A DNA stretch of 64,000 nucleotides from Pseudomonadota bacterium (lineage in GTDB: Bacteria > Pseudomonadota > Alphaproteobacteria > Rhizobiales > Hyphomicrobiaceae). A program made the translations under genes and the position numbers. Where the stretch lies: the NCBI GenBank assembly GCA_023405815.1, contig JAEXXM010000020.1, positions 10,728 to 74,727 of the forward strand. The letters are read 5' to 3'. The notes under the pieces are model-generated. The model saw only the letters and a list, made by a program, of their open reading frames with translations, did no database searches and was not told where the DNA came from. The number at the start of each line of letters is the position of its first letter. Position 1 is the stretch's first letter. Positions 9,983 through 19,222 of this stretch are shown here, piece by piece.

Positions 9983-11956
9983 ATGGGCCTATTGTTGCCA
10001 CCGCCATCTCGGCCGAAGCGATCGGCGCTGGCCCGAATGCTGATCCTTCCGCTCGCCGCCGCGGCCGCGGGCGCGACGGTCGTTGGCGCGTTTATGATCT
10101 ATTACTCGGTGATCTATCCTGACCCGATGTCGCTCCGCCCGAAGGAGAGCGTGCCCTACGTGCGCATCCTCGCGCGCAATGGCGCGGTGCTGTCCGAGCG
10201 CGGCGGTGCCGACGACTATGTCCCGCTCGATCTTCTCCCCCGCTACGTCGCCGATGCCGTGATCGCTACCGAGGACCAGCGCTTCTATGACCACCATGGC
10301 GTCGATCCGTTCGGCATGGTGCGCGCGGCGATCACCAATCTGCGCGAGGGTCGAACCGTGCAGGGCGGCTCGACGCTCACCCAGCAGCTCGCCAAGAACC
10401 TCTACCTCACCTCCGACCGTACCTTCTCGCGCAAGCTCGAGGAGTTCACGCTGGCGCTGTGGCTGGAGATGAAGCTCACCAAGGCCGACATTCTCGAGCT
10501 CTACCTCAACCGCGTCTATCTCGGCTCCGGCGCCTACGGCATCGATCAGGCGGCACGCCGCTACTTCCGCAAGCCTGCGCGCAACCTAACCCTCGGCGAG
10601 GCGGCGATGATCGCCGGCCTGCTCAAGGCCCCTTCGCGCTACTCGCCGCTGTCGAACCCGGCGCTCGCTCGCACCCGCGCTCGTCTCGTCCTGTCGCAGA
10701 TGGAGGAGGCCGGTTTCATCACCGAGGATGAGGAGCACAAGGCGGCCGACGAGATCTCACGCGCCTTCGAGCGCTCAGAGCGCGCCGAGCCTGCCGGTGC
10801 CGATTACGCCATCGACTACGTCATGGATCAGCTCGGACCGGCGTATGTGGCAGGCGTCGCGTCCGGAGCCGAGGGTCTTGTCGTCGAGACGACGATCGAC
10901 GCTGCATTGCAGGCCAACGCCGCCGCCGTTGTCGAGCAGGTGATCACCTTGCGCGGCCCCGAGCTCAACGCCAGCGAGGCGGCGGCCGTGGTGCTCGACC
11001 GCGACGGCGCGCTGCTCGCGCTTGTCGGCGGCCGCTCCTATGCCGAGACGCAGTTCAACCGCGCCGTGAAGGGGCGCCGCCAGCCCGGCTCCGCCTTCAA
11101 GCCGTTCGTCTACCTTGCAGCGCTCGAAGCCGGCTATACGCCCGACACCATCGTCGACGACTTGCCGCTCAGCATCTCCGGCTGGGCCCCACGCAACGAT
11201 AACGGTGCGTACATGGGGCCCATGTCGCTGCGCACGGCGCTTTCCAAGTCGGTGAACACCGTTGCAGCGCGGCTCACGCTGAAAGTCGGGCCCTCCCGCG
11301 TCGCCGCTGCCGCCAAGCGCCTTGGTATCCGCTCGCCGCTTGCAAGGGACGCCACCATCTCGCTCGGCACCTCCGAGGTGTCGCTGCTCGAGTTGACAGG
11401 CGCCTACAACTTGATCGCCAATGGTGGCCGCACCGCCGAGCCTTACGTCGTCCGCCGCGTCCGTAGCGCCAAAGGCGAGGTCCTGTTCACACGCCCCGCC
11501 GCGCCGCCCGTCCAGCTCATCGCACCCGCCCAGGTCGCCGCCATGAACGACATGCTCGGCGCGGCGCTGTCCGACGGAACGGGCCGTCGCGCGGCCATCC
11601 CCCCGTATGCCGCCGCCGGCAAGACCGGCACATCGCAAGGCTTCCGCGACGCCTGGTTCGTCGGCTACACGGCCTATCTGACGGCGGGCGTATGGGCCGG
11701 CAACGACGATGGCGCTCCGATGAACCGCGTCGTCGGCGGCAGCCTGCCGGCCGAGGTATGGCGCGCCATCATGCTCGGTGCGCACGCCGGCAGGAATCCG
11801 CTGCCGTTATCCGGCGCGCCAGCCTCGGACGCACCTCGCGTAGCGAACGACACCACCTATCCCGAAAACCGCATCGCCGATGATTTCGTCGCCCGCGCGA
11901 TCGAGGAGACGCCGGCCATGGATACGGGTTCGATCGAATTTCTGGAGAAGCGCTAG
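9983..11956 (+). CDS. Bifunctional class A penicillin-binding protein (transglycosylase/transpeptidase)
   Basis: A peptidoglycan synthase that polymerises glycan strands and cross-links peptides, anchored in the inner membrane. It has 657 residues. One membrane helix lies near 22-45. The GT51 domain follows with EDQRFYDHHGVD, GGSTLTQQLAKN and LNRVYLGSGAYG. The transpeptidase has SxxK in PGSAFKPF, SxN in SKSVNT, and KTG in AGKTGTSQGFRDAW. It is shorter than E. coli PBP1a. Upstream is an AGGAG about 12 bases before the ATG. A second class A enzyme, pbpC, lies at 58540-60888. Confidence 0.92.
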   Translation: MGLLLPPPSRPKRSALARMLILPLAAAAAGATVVGAFMIYYSVIYPDPMSLRPKESVPYVRILARNGAVLSERGGADDYVPLDLLPRYVADAVIATEDQRFYDHHGVDPFGMVRAAITNLREGRTVQGGSTLTQQLAKNLYLTSDRTFSRKLEEFTLALWLEMKLTKADILELYLNRVYLGSGAYGIDQAARRYFRKPARNLTLGEAAMIAGLLKAPSRYSPLSNPALARTRARLVLSQMEEAGFITEDEEHKAADEISRAFERSERAEPAGADYAIDYVMDQLGPAYVAGVASGAEGLVVETTIDAALQANAAAVVEQVITLRGPELNASEAAAVVLDRDGALLALVGGRSYAETQFNRAVKGRRQPGSAFKPFVYLAALEAGYTPDTIVDDLPLSISGWAPRNDNGAYMGPMSLRTALSKSVNTVAARLTLKVGPSRVAAAAKRLGIRSPLARDATISLGTSEVSLLELTGAYNLIANGGRTAEPYVVRRVRSAKGEVLFTRPAAPPVQLIAPAQVAAMNDMLGAALSDGTGRRAAIPPYAAAGKTGTSQGFRDAWFVGYTAYLTAGVWAGNDDGAPMNRVVGGSLPAEVWRAIMLGAHAGRNPLPLSGAPASDAPRVANDTTYPENRIADDFVARAIEETPAMDTGSIEFLEKR

Positions 11957-11983
11957 GGCTCGCTACGCGCCGCTGGGAATTTC

Positions 11984-12703
11984 TCAGTCGGCGCTTGGTC
12001 CGTAGCGATGCAGCTCGAGGCCGTAGTGTTGCAGCCAGAGCTTGTCTTCCTTCATGCTCGGAACGAGGCGCTCCACGTGCGCCCAGAAGCGCGGTCCGTG
12101 GTTCATCTCGGCGAGATGCGCAACTTCGTGTGCCGCGACGTAGTCGAGGATGCGCGGTGGCGCGAGGATCAGGCGCCACGAGAACGACAATACGCCCGTG
12201 GTCGAGCATGAGCCCCAGCGGGTCGCCTGATCGCGAATGGCGATGCGCTTGGCCTTTACACCGAGCGCGCGTGCATGGACCAGGACGCGCGCGTCGAGAT
12301 CACGGCGCGCCTCCTCCGCTAGCCAGTCGCGCAGCCGCCGCGGTGCATGTTCCGCGCGCCCCGAAACGCGCAGTTCCGGCAAGTCTGACGTGCGCGTGGC
12401 ACGCACCACGCCGCCGCCGGCAGCACGCTTGCCGGTGAATGCGAGTTTATGGAACTCGCCGCGCAATGGCATGCGCTCGTCATGCTGGAATGGAACGGCT
12501 TGGGGAATGCTGTTGAGGCGCTCGCGCACCCACTCGATATTGCGATCGAGAAACGAGCCCGCTTCGCCGAGGTCGCACTGCACGGGCAAGGTGACGATCA
12601 CGGCCCTTCGCGTGCGACTGACGCGCAGCGTTAGCCTGCGCGCGCCAGGATGTCGTCGAACTTCAACCGGGCAATCGAGCTCTTCGATGCGCGGACGCTT
12701 CAA
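11984..12703 (-). CDS. YgjP-like M48-type metallopeptidase (DUF45)
   Basis: A putative zinc metalloprotease of the YgjP/DUF45 group. The HExxH motif is present as HEVAHLAEMNHGPRFW near the C-terminus, preceded by the family segment TRWGSCSTTGVLSFSWRLILAP. From the TTG at 12703 it has 239 residues; this start has GGGGG six bases upstream and lies just before the conserved region. The frame stays open to 12799, but that extension looks non-coding. The substrate is unknown. It is convergent with the penicillin-binding protein gene, with 27 bp between the stops. Confidence 0.8.
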   Translation of the reverse strand: MKRPRIEELDCPVEVRRHPGARRLTLRVSRTRRAVIVTLPVQCDLGEAGSFLDRNIEWVRERLNSIPQAVPFQHDERMPLRGEFHKLAFTGKRAAGGGVVRATRTSDLPELRVSGRAEHAPRRLRDWLAEEARRDLDARVLVHARALGVKAKRIAIRDQATRWGSCSTTGVLSFSWRLILAPPRILDYVAAHEVAHLAEMNHGPRFWAHVERLVPSMKEDKLWLQHYGLELHRYGPSAD

Positions 12704-12908
12704 TGCTTGCCCCCGAACAGACTTCCGCACCGACTTCCCCCTCGTGCAAGCCACAACACGATGTTGGTCGGAACACTCACTGCAACTGAAGAGCCACAAC
12801 GAGCACTACCTGACCTAATCGAAATTTAATCGTCCCGCCAGTGACAAAGCTGAGTCGCTTCACGATGCGGCAACACTGTGGCGCTGCCGCCGCGCACCGT
12901 TGCATGCG

Positions 12909-13517
12909 TCAAAGCACGCTGCTGAGCTTCTCGACCATCTGCTCGACTGTCGTCATCGGCGTGAAGTGGGCGACGTAAGTTCCGTCGGGTCTCATCAGAT
13001 AGATGATCGACGTGTGGTTCATGCCGTAGTCGGATGAGCTGCTCTCGTTCGGCGTCTTCTCGTAGAAGACCCTATACGCCTTCGCCACGGCTGTGACCTC
13101 TTCCTGCGTGCCGGTCAGCCCGACAATGCGGTCGTCGAAGTTCTTTACGTAGGCGGCGAGCTTCTCGGGCGTGTCGCGCTCGGGATCGACACTGATGAAG
13201 ATCGGCGTGACGTTCGCCGCCTTGCTGCCCAGCTTGTCGAGTGCCGCGGCGATGAGCTGCAGCCCTGCCGGGCAGATGTCGGGGCAATTGGTGAAGCCGA
13301 AGAACACCAGCATATGGCGCCCGCGGAAATCGGCGTCGGTGACCTTCTTGCCGTGCTGGTCGGTCAGCGTGAATGGGCCCCCGATCAGAGCCTTGCCCGC
13401 TGTCGTGGGGGCGCCCGGCGCAAACACGGCATTGCGCGCCTCCGGGAAGACCAGGACGGCGGCGACGCCGCCGATCAGCACGCCGACGATGATACTCGCT
13501 ATTAGCTTTGCACGCAT
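12909..13517 (-). CDS. prrC: Sco1/SenC/PrrC family copper chaperone
   Basis: A membrane-anchored thioredoxin-fold protein that delivers copper to cytochrome oxidase CuA or relays redox signals. It has 202 residues from ATG 13517 (GTG 13541 is an alternative). It begins with an uncleaved-looking helix (residues 5-23). The copper motif CxxxC is NCPDICPAG and the third ligand is His in MNHTSIIY. It is transcribed divergently from regB. This recalls the prrB-prrC-prrA cluster of Rhodobacter, where PrrC influences the PrrB kinase. Symbol by analogy; sco or senC would do equally well. Confidence 0.88.
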   Translation of the reverse strand: MRAKLIASIIVGVLIGGVAAVLVFPEARNAVFAPGAPTTAGKALIGGPFTLTDQHGKKVTDADFRGRHMLVFFGFTNCPDICPAGLQLIAAALDKLGSKAANVTPIFISVDPERDTPEKLAAYVKNFDDRIVGLTGTQEEVTAVAKAYRVFYEKTPNESSSSDYGMNHTSIIYLMRPDGTYVAHFTPMTTVEQMVEKLSSVL

Positions 13518-13650
13518 GCGCCCGCCGTTTTCCTCTTGCACCCCGGGAATTAAGCCGTAAGCGATCTTGGCGCAACTCGGTGTCCGGCGCCGTAACGTCG
13601 CGTCGCTATGGTAAGCTCGCCGCCAGGATGGCCTTTAAGGAATATACGCG

Positions 13651-15003
13651 TTGTTGAAGACGTTCGCCCGCCGCAAGAAAAAGAACCAGCGCATACTCGC
13701 CGACCCGGTCAACAACAGGCTGCGGCTGCATACGATTATCCGACTGCGCTGGATCGCGGTGCTGGGTCAGTTCGCCGCCCTCTCCATCGTCTCCTTCGGC
13801 CTCGGCTTCTATGTGCCTATTGGCGCGTGCCTCACTGTAATTGCGCTGTCGGCGTGGCTGAACGTATTTCTCGCCATCTGGTATCCCTCGCGCCATCGCC
13901 TCAGCGTTCCCTACGCGACTGGCCTCCTCGTCTACGACATTCTCCAGCTTGCGACGCTGCTCTTCCTCACCGGCGGCATGGACAACCCCTTCGCCATGCT
14001 CATGGTGGCGCCGGTCACCGTGTCGGCGGCGACGCTGCCGCTGCGCAATACGATTGCGCTCGGCCTGCTCGCGCTCGCATCGGCCGCCGTTCTCGTCGTC
14101 GCGCACGAGCCACTCCCCTGGTATCCCGGTGTCGAGCTTGAGCTGCCCGTCGTCTACAAGCTTGGTGCGTTCGCCGCTCTCTGCGTCTCGACGACATTCA
14201 TTGCCCTCTATGCTTGGCGTTTGACGAAAGAGGCGCGGCAAATGTCGGCTGCGTTGACCGCGACGGATATCGTGCTGGCGCGCGAGCAGAAGCTGCATGC
14301 GCTCGACGGCCTCGCCGCCGCGGCCGCACACGAGCTCGGCACCCCTTTGTCCACCATCGTGCTCGTCACCAAGGAGTTGGAGCACGGCGTCAAGACCGAC
14401 GACCCCATCCGCGAGGACATCGCGCTTCTCAAGGCCCAGGCCCTGCGCTGCCGCGAAATCCTGCAGAAGCTGACGCGCCACCCGAGCGAGGAGGACCCCA
14501 TGCACGCGCGCGTCAGCGTGCGTGACATGTTGGAGGAGGCAGCCGCTCCCTACTTCTCCGACAAGGTGGCGATCAACATTGCCGCGGCTCCGGCCGAGAC
14601 GGCCGGCGATGCCCGCCGGCAGGCCGAGGTCGAGCGGCGCCCGGGGGTCATCTACGGGCTCGGCAACATCATCGAGAACGCGACCGAGTTTGCGAACTCG
14701 CGGGTCGACGTAACCGCCGCCTGGAGCACCGGCGGACTGGTCGTCACCATCGCCGACGACGGGCCAGGCTTCCCCGCCGAGGTCATGGACAACATCGGCG
14801 AGCCCTATGTGACGACGCGTCCGGCGGAGACCGAGGACGGAGTCTTGGAGGAGGATTCGACCGGTCTCGGCCTTGGCTTCTTCATTGCCAAGACGCTTCT
14901 GGAGCGGTCCGGAGCCACCGTCAGCCTCGCCAATCGGACCCGGGGAGGGTCCGGCGCCATCGTCACCGTGGGCTGGCCGAGGGCGTTCATCCTGACCCAA
15001 TAG
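13651..15003 (+). CDS. regB: Redox sensor histidine kinase RegB/PrrB/ActS
   Basis: The global redox sensor kinase of photosynthetic and rhizobial alphaproteobacteria. It has 450 residues from a TTG start, with AAGGA 9 bases upstream. Six hydrophobic segments fill residues 30-190 and contain the quinone-binding loop GGMDNPF (108-114). The H-box is AAAHELGTPLS with His227. The redox-active cysteine is conserved in ALRCREI (Cys267). The kinase domain has GNIIENATEFA and DDGPGFP. The partner regA follows on the same strand, and prrC is divergent upstream, so respiratory and redox control is the likely role. Confidence 0.93.
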   Translation: MLKTFARRKKKNQRILADPVNNRLRLHTIIRLRWIAVLGQFAALSIVSFGLGFYVPIGACLTVIALSAWLNVFLAIWYPSRHRLSVPYATGLLVYDILQLATLLFLTGGMDNPFAMLMVAPVTVSAATLPLRNTIALGLLALASAAVLVVAHEPLPWYPGVELELPVVYKLGAFAALCVSTTFIALYAWRLTKEARQMSAALTATDIVLAREQKLHALDGLAAAAAHELGTPLSTIVLVTKELEHGVKTDDPIREDIALLKAQALRCREILQKLTRHPSEEDPMHARVSVRDMLEEAAAPYFSDKVAINIAAAPAETAGDARRQAEVERRPGVIYGLGNIIENATEFANSRVDVTAAWSTGGLVVTIADDGPGFPAEVMDNIGEPYVTTRPAETEDGVLEEDSTGLGLGFFIAKTLLERSGATVSLANRTRGGSGAIVTVGWPRAFILTQ

Positions 15004-15262
15004 CCCTCGCAGAGCATAAATATTAGTACTTTTTGGCCACTTAGGCTGGATTCGGGCTAATTCCACGTTGACAAAAAGCGTATCTTGGGGCTGACAGACC
15101 TGCGACAAGGTGCGACCTTACGGAGCTGAAGCCCAAGCAAGGCTCCGCACGGGCCGGCCCCGATCGCCGAGCCGGCTCTCTGCCGCAGCCCACGTTCTGA
15201 GCAAGGAGGCGTCCGTGGAGGCGAAACACGCTGCCGCCCAGTCCGGATTGGCCGGAGGAACA

Positions 15263-15832
15263 ATGAACGAAACAGAAGACCTTTCCTTCCGTCAGGACGA
15301 GTTGCCTGAGGATCGCTCGCTCATCATCGTTGATGACGACCGCGCCTTCGCGCAGCGCCTCGTGCGGGCGATGGAGCTGCGCGGCTTCGAGGTGCGCGGC
15401 GCGCACTCGGTCGCCGAGGGCATCGATCTCATTCGCGAGCGCGCCCCGGCTTTTGCCGTGGTCGACATGCGCCTCGAGGATGGCAACGGTCTCGACGTCA
15501 TCGCCGAGCTGTCGCGCGCACGCCCTGACGCGCGCGCCATCGTGCTAACGGGATATGGCAACATCGCCACCGCCGTCACCGCCGTGAAGCTTGGCGCCGT
15601 CGACTATCTCGCCAAGCCCGCCGACGCCGACGACGTGACGGATGCGCTCCTGGCTCCTTCCGACGACAAGGCGCCGCCACCGGAGAATCCGATGTCGGCC
15701 GACCGCGTCCGTTGGGAGCACATCCAGCGCGTTTACGAGCTGTGCAACCGCAACGTGTCGGAGACGGCGCGTCGCCTCAACATGCACCGCCGCACGCTGC
15801 AGCGCATTCTCGCCAAGCGAGCTCCGAAATAA
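15263..15832 (+). CDS. regA: Redox response regulator RegA/PrrA/ActR
   Basis: The DNA-binding partner of RegB. The 189-residue protein has a receiver domain with the acidic pocket IVDDD (22-26), phospho-acceptor Asp68 in VVDMRLEDG, and Lys118 in LAKPA. A proline linker (APPPENP) leads to a Fis-type helix-turn-helix (SETARRLNMHRRTLQRIL). The ATG at 15263 is fixed by a GGAGG at 15254-15258, although the frame is open to 15110. It is separated from regB by 259 bp, so it probably has its own promoter. Confidence 0.93.
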   Translation: MNETEDLSFRQDELPEDRSLIIVDDDRAFAQRLVRAMELRGFEVRGAHSVAEGIDLIRERAPAFAVVDMRLEDGNGLDVIAELSRARPDARAIVLTGYGNIATAVTAVKLGAVDYLAKPADADDVTDALLAPSDDKAPPPENPMSADRVRWEHIQRVYELCNRNVSETARRLNMHRRTLQRILAKRAPK

Positions 15833-15871
15833 GCCGCGCGCCGCGTTCGTCGGCGCGCGCCTTGCTGCTTC

Positions 15872-16438
15872 TCAGGAATTCTCCAGACCAGGATCAGCCA
15901 GGATCTGCAGTGAGAAGGCCGCCGCGCGCGCAAAGCGCAGCGTCATCGCCTTGCGCCGCGCCCCGGCAAGCCGTGTCGCTGGCGCCTCGCGCACGATCTC
16001 GCCGCCATAGCGATCGGCGAGGATCAGCCCGGTATCCTCGGGCAGCACCTGGCGCGGAAAGTCAGGCGCCACGGCGAAGAAGAGCGCATCAGAAAACTCG
16101 CGATACTCCGGCCACTTGGCATCGACGCGCAGGTCATCGAGGCAGGACTTCACCTCGATGATCCAGATGTCTCCTGCTGGAGAGAGCCCGACGATGTCCG
16201 CGCGCCGGCCGTTGGGCAGCGGAAGTTCGTTGATCACGGCGAACGACATCGCCCGGAGCAGCCGCCCGGCACCGCGGCAAACCTCGCGCGTGACATCGTC
16301 GCGTCCCTGACTTCTGGTCTCCGCGTTGTCGGGCGGCACGCGATCAGGCTCGCCGCGGGCCACATCCGCCACACCGATGCCAGTTTCCCGGGCATTATCG
16401 TCTGCTGCCGTCATTTGACCACCATGGGCGGGTGACAC
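15872..16438 (-). CDS. mmcB: MmcB family DNA repair protein
   Basis: This matches the MmcB family (PF06319), reported in Caulobacter as an SOS-linked gene needed for mitomycin C resistance. It has 188 residues; the core reads INELPLPNGRRADIVGL then IWIIEVKSCLDDLRVDAKWPEY, which has the Asp...Glu-x-Lys arrangement of PD-(D/E)xK nucleases. The N-terminal 40 residues are variable, and ATG 16414 is a possible alternative start. It is convergent with regA and divergent from the Lon-like gene. I did not identify a LexA box. Confidence 0.82.
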   Translation of the reverse strand: MSPAHGGQMTAADDNARETGIGVADVARGEPDRVPPDNAETRSQGRDDVTREVCRGAGRLLRAMSFAVINELPLPNGRRADIVGLSPAGDIWIIEVKSCLDDLRVDAKWPEYREFSDALFFAVAPDFPRQVLPEDTGLILADRYGGEIVREAPATRLAGARRKAMTLRFARAAAFSLQILADPGLENS

Positions 16439-16571
16439 TTGTCGGCCTCGGTTGAGGGATAGGTTGCGCGTGGATGCGTCCGACCGGGCTAAGGTTCGAG
16501 CTGGCCGAGACGTGCTCGAATCTGCTCTTAGGTGTCACGGGCAACTCATCGAGGGACGAGCGCCTGACCCC

Positions 16572-18344
16572 ATGTTCTTCAAACTCTTCAAGACAGACAA
16601 GAGTAAGGCCGCGGAGGATGTGGCCGCTGCCGCAGAAACGGCGGAGGCCGCCGCCGCGCCTGATGGCGTGAGCGCACCGAGTGAGCCGGCTCCGCACGAG
16701 CCCGCCTTGTCGCTCGGCGCTCACATGGATTCTGCCGGTGCCACCGATCCCGCCAGCCTCGGTTTTAAGACAACCGCCGATCTTGAGCCGATCGATGGTC
16801 CGATCGGCCAGGAGAAGGCGCTCGAGGCCATCGACTTTGCTGCCGGTATCAAGGGTGCGGGCTACCACATGCTGGTCATCGGGCCGACCGGCTCCGGCAG
16901 GCGCACGGCGACGCGCGCCAGGCTGCAGGAGGCCGCGGCTAAGACTGAGCGTCCGGCCGATTGGGTGTACGTCAGCTCGTTCGATCCGACCGGCGGCTTT
17001 CGTGCCCTGAAGCTGCCACCCGGAGCGGCCAAGCCGTTTGCCGAGAAGATCGCGCTCGCCATCGACCAGCTCGCCGATGCGCTCCCCGCGGCCTTCGCCG
17101 CCGACGACTACGACTTGAAGCGCCGCACTATCGAGGAGGAGTTTCGCTTCAGCCGCGAGGACGCGCTCGAGGCGCTGCGGCGCGAGGCTGAATCCCAGAA
17201 CATCGCGCTCCTGCGCACGCCCGCCGGCATCGCCGTCGCTCCTGTCCTCGAAGGCAAGGTGGTCAAGACCGATGTCTTCAACTCGGTGCCCGAGGCCCTG
17301 CGCCGCGAGGTCGAAACCAAGATCGCCGCGCTCGAGGCGGAGATCGAGGCGATCCTCACCGAGCGCCCCGAGGCCGAGAAGGAGCGGCGCGCACGTCTCG
17401 TCGCTCTCAACGAGCAGGTCGCGGGGCGCTATGTCCGCGCCGCGCTCGACGACATCAAGACCGAGTTCGCCGACGTGGCCGGCGTCGAAAGCTATCTCAA
17501 GGCGGCATCGCGCGACCTCGTGCGCAACGCCGGAATGTTCGTTGCCGCGGCGCCTGCCGGCCAGCCGGCAAGGCTTTCCGCCACCCACCCGCGCCTTGCG
17601 CGCTATGCCGTGCATGTGCTGGCGACGAGCTCGGTCGGAACTGCAGCACCTATCGTGCACGAGCAGAACCCGACCTACGCGAACCTTTTCGGACGCGTCG
17701 AGCTCGGCACCGGCGCCGACGGCAGCAGCCAGGTGGTTCGCATAAAGCCTGGCGCGCTGCATCGCGCCAACGGCGGCTACCTGCTGATCGACGGCGAGGC
17801 GTTGCTCGACAGCCCGACGACGGCCGAGGCACTGCGCCGCGCCCTGGAGGCGCAGGAAATCCGCTTCGACCCGCCCGCGAGCCCCATCGGCGCTGTCGGC
17901 GACGAGGTGCCCGACTTGGAGCCGATCCCGCTCAATGTGCGGCTCGTTGTCTTCGCCAGCGCCGACACGCAGCGCCGGCTCGCCGCAGGCAACGCAGCGC
18001 TGCGCCGCCTGTTCAAGGTCGAAGCGGTGTTCGAGCACGCCATCGAGCGTACCAAAGAGGCCGTCGAGAGGTTCGCCGCGATCATCGCCGGCGTCGTCCG
18101 GAAGCAGGGACTGCGCCCTCTCGATGCCGCCGGCGTCGCCATATTGGTCGACGAGGCCGCCCACCGCGCTGGCGCCAAATACAAGCTGTCGCTTCTCATT
18201 TCCGACATCATCGACGTCTGCCGCGAGGCGGATCATTGGGCCGCGAACGAAAGCCGCGAGGTCATCTCCGCCGCGGATGTCGAGCGCGCACTGCGCCAGC
18301 GGCGCGCCCTGGCACCGCCCGCGTCCTTGGCGGAGGCATCATGA
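16572..18344 (+). CDS. Lon-like AAA+ protein (COG1067 type) without a protease domain
   Basis: A 590-residue relative of LonB/COG1067 ATP-dependent proteases. Family segments present are IGPTGSGRR (104-111, with Arg where Walker A usually has Lys), HEQNPTYANLFGRVE, and HRANGGYLLIDGEALL. The AAA lid sequence runs to the C-terminal ISAADVERALRQRR. The protein stops there; the roughly 200-residue S16 serine protease domain with its Ser-Lys dyad is absent, and no such sequence follows in any frame I examined. The start is ATG 16572. The stop overlaps the next gene's start (ATGA). It may act as an unfoldase, chaperone or regulatory ATPase; the role is unknown. Confidence 0.75.
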   Translation: MFFKLFKTDKSKAAEDVAAAAETAEAAAAPDGVSAPSEPAPHEPALSLGAHMDSAGATDPASLGFKTTADLEPIDGPIGQEKALEAIDFAAGIKGAGYHMLVIGPTGSGRRTATRARLQEAAAKTERPADWVYVSSFDPTGGFRALKLPPGAAKPFAEKIALAIDQLADALPAAFAADDYDLKRRTIEEEFRFSREDALEALRREAESQNIALLRTPAGIAVAPVLEGKVVKTDVFNSVPEALRREVETKIAALEAEIEAILTERPEAEKERRARLVALNEQVAGRYVRAALDDIKTEFADVAGVESYLKAASRDLVRNAGMFVAAAPAGQPARLSATHPRLARYAVHVLATSSVGTAAPIVHEQNPTYANLFGRVELGTGADGSSQVVRIKPGALHRANGGYLLIDGEALLDSPTTAEALRRALEAQEIRFDPPASPIGAVGDEVPDLEPIPLNVRLVVFASADTQRRLAAGNAALRRLFKVEAVFEHAIERTKEAVERFAAIIAGVVRKQGLRPLDAAGVAILVDEAAHRAGAKYKLSLLISDIIDVCREADHWAANESREVISAADVERALRQRRALAPPASLAEAS

Positions 18345-19219
18345 TCGCCCACGTCGCCGCCGCCGATGAGCGCAGTGGCCGCGTCGTGCTGTGGCTCGGC
18401 GGGTCGGCGCCCCTGAGCCGGATCGCCGTCGATGCGGCAATGCTGCTCGCCGAGGCTTTCCAGGCCGAGGTTGAGAGCCTTTACGTCGAGGACAAGCAAC
18501 TCTTCGATCTTGTCGAATTCCCCTTCGCGCGCGTCATCGGTGATGCGGGCGGAAGCTGGCGCCCCCTGCCGCAGGCGACGCTCGAGCGCGAGATGCGCTT
18601 TGCTGCCGCCGCCCTGCACCGGCAGGTCGCTGAAGCGGGGCTAGCGGTGTCGATCCCATGCCGCGCGCGCATCGTGCGTGACGAGCCGTTGCGCGCCCTC
18701 GCGCGTGCCTGCGCTGAGAACGGCCCGTGGAACGTCGTGGTCGTCGGCGAGTCCCTAGCGCCGGGAGACGAGTCGCGGCTGGCCGAGCTCTTCGATCGCG
18801 TGCGCGACAGTACAGGCGCCGTCATTACCGGGCCATTGGGCCGGCGCACGCGCGGCCCTGTAGTAGCCGTGGTCGAGGAGTTCGAGCGCCTCGGGCCGAT
18901 GCTCAAGGCTGCGCAGCGCCTGGCACCCATCGCGGGCGGCGACGTGAAGCTGACGCTTGTCGGTGACCGCCGCGACGAGCTGGCCTGGATGGAGGGTGAG
19001 GCGCGCCTTCTCTGCGCTGCGGGCGATGAGAGCGGCGAAAGCATCGAGTTCGAGAGCGTGCTTGCCGCCAACGACGATCTGGCCCCGCTCGCCGCGGTGC
19101 TGCAGCGGCACAAGCCTGGCATCGCCCTCGCTCAGTATGGCGGCCGGCTGATCGCCCCGGGCGTCAGCCTGCGCCCGCTCGCAGCGACGCTGGAATGCCC
19201 GCTGCTTTTGGTGCGCTAG
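18341..19219 (+). CDS. Conserved protein of unknown function coupled to the Lon-like gene
   Basis: A 292-residue protein. I do not recognise a defined family. It has alternating hydrophobic strands and Ala/Arg-rich helices (for example RVVLWLGGSAPLSRIAVDAAMLLAEAF and WNVVVVGESLA, in parts) and ends in ECPLLLVR. The pattern weakly recalls tandem universal-stress-protein folds, but no ATP-binding G-2x-G-9x-G motif stands out. The ATG at 18341 has GGAGG six bases upstream and overlaps the previous stop (ATGA), so translation is coupled. The pairing suggests it is the client, adaptor or partner of the AAA protein. Confidence 0.65.
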   Translation: MIAHVAAADERSGRVVLWLGGSAPLSRIAVDAAMLLAEAFQAEVESLYVEDKQLFDLVEFPFARVIGDAGGSWRPLPQATLEREMRFAAAALHRQVAEAGLAVSIPCRARIVRDEPLRALARACAENGPWNVVVVGESLAPGDESRLAELFDRVRDSTGAVITGPLGRRTRGPVVAVVEEFERLGPMLKAAQRLAPIAGGDVKLTLVGDRRDELAWMEGEARLLCAAGDESGESIEFESVLAANDDLAPLAAVLQRHKPGIALAQYGGRLIAPGVSLRPLAATLECPLLLVR

Positions 19220-19222
19220 GCG

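Noticed and set aside
12815..12829. CtrA-like CTAA-N7-TTAA between the YgjP-like and prrC genes
   Set aside because: One mismatch and no second site; listed only because such AT-rich motifs are scarce here.
15068..15096. TTGACA at 15068-15073 as a regA promoter
   Set aside because: The hexamer at 17-bp spacing (CTGACA) does not resemble a -10 element, so only a lone -35 match remains.
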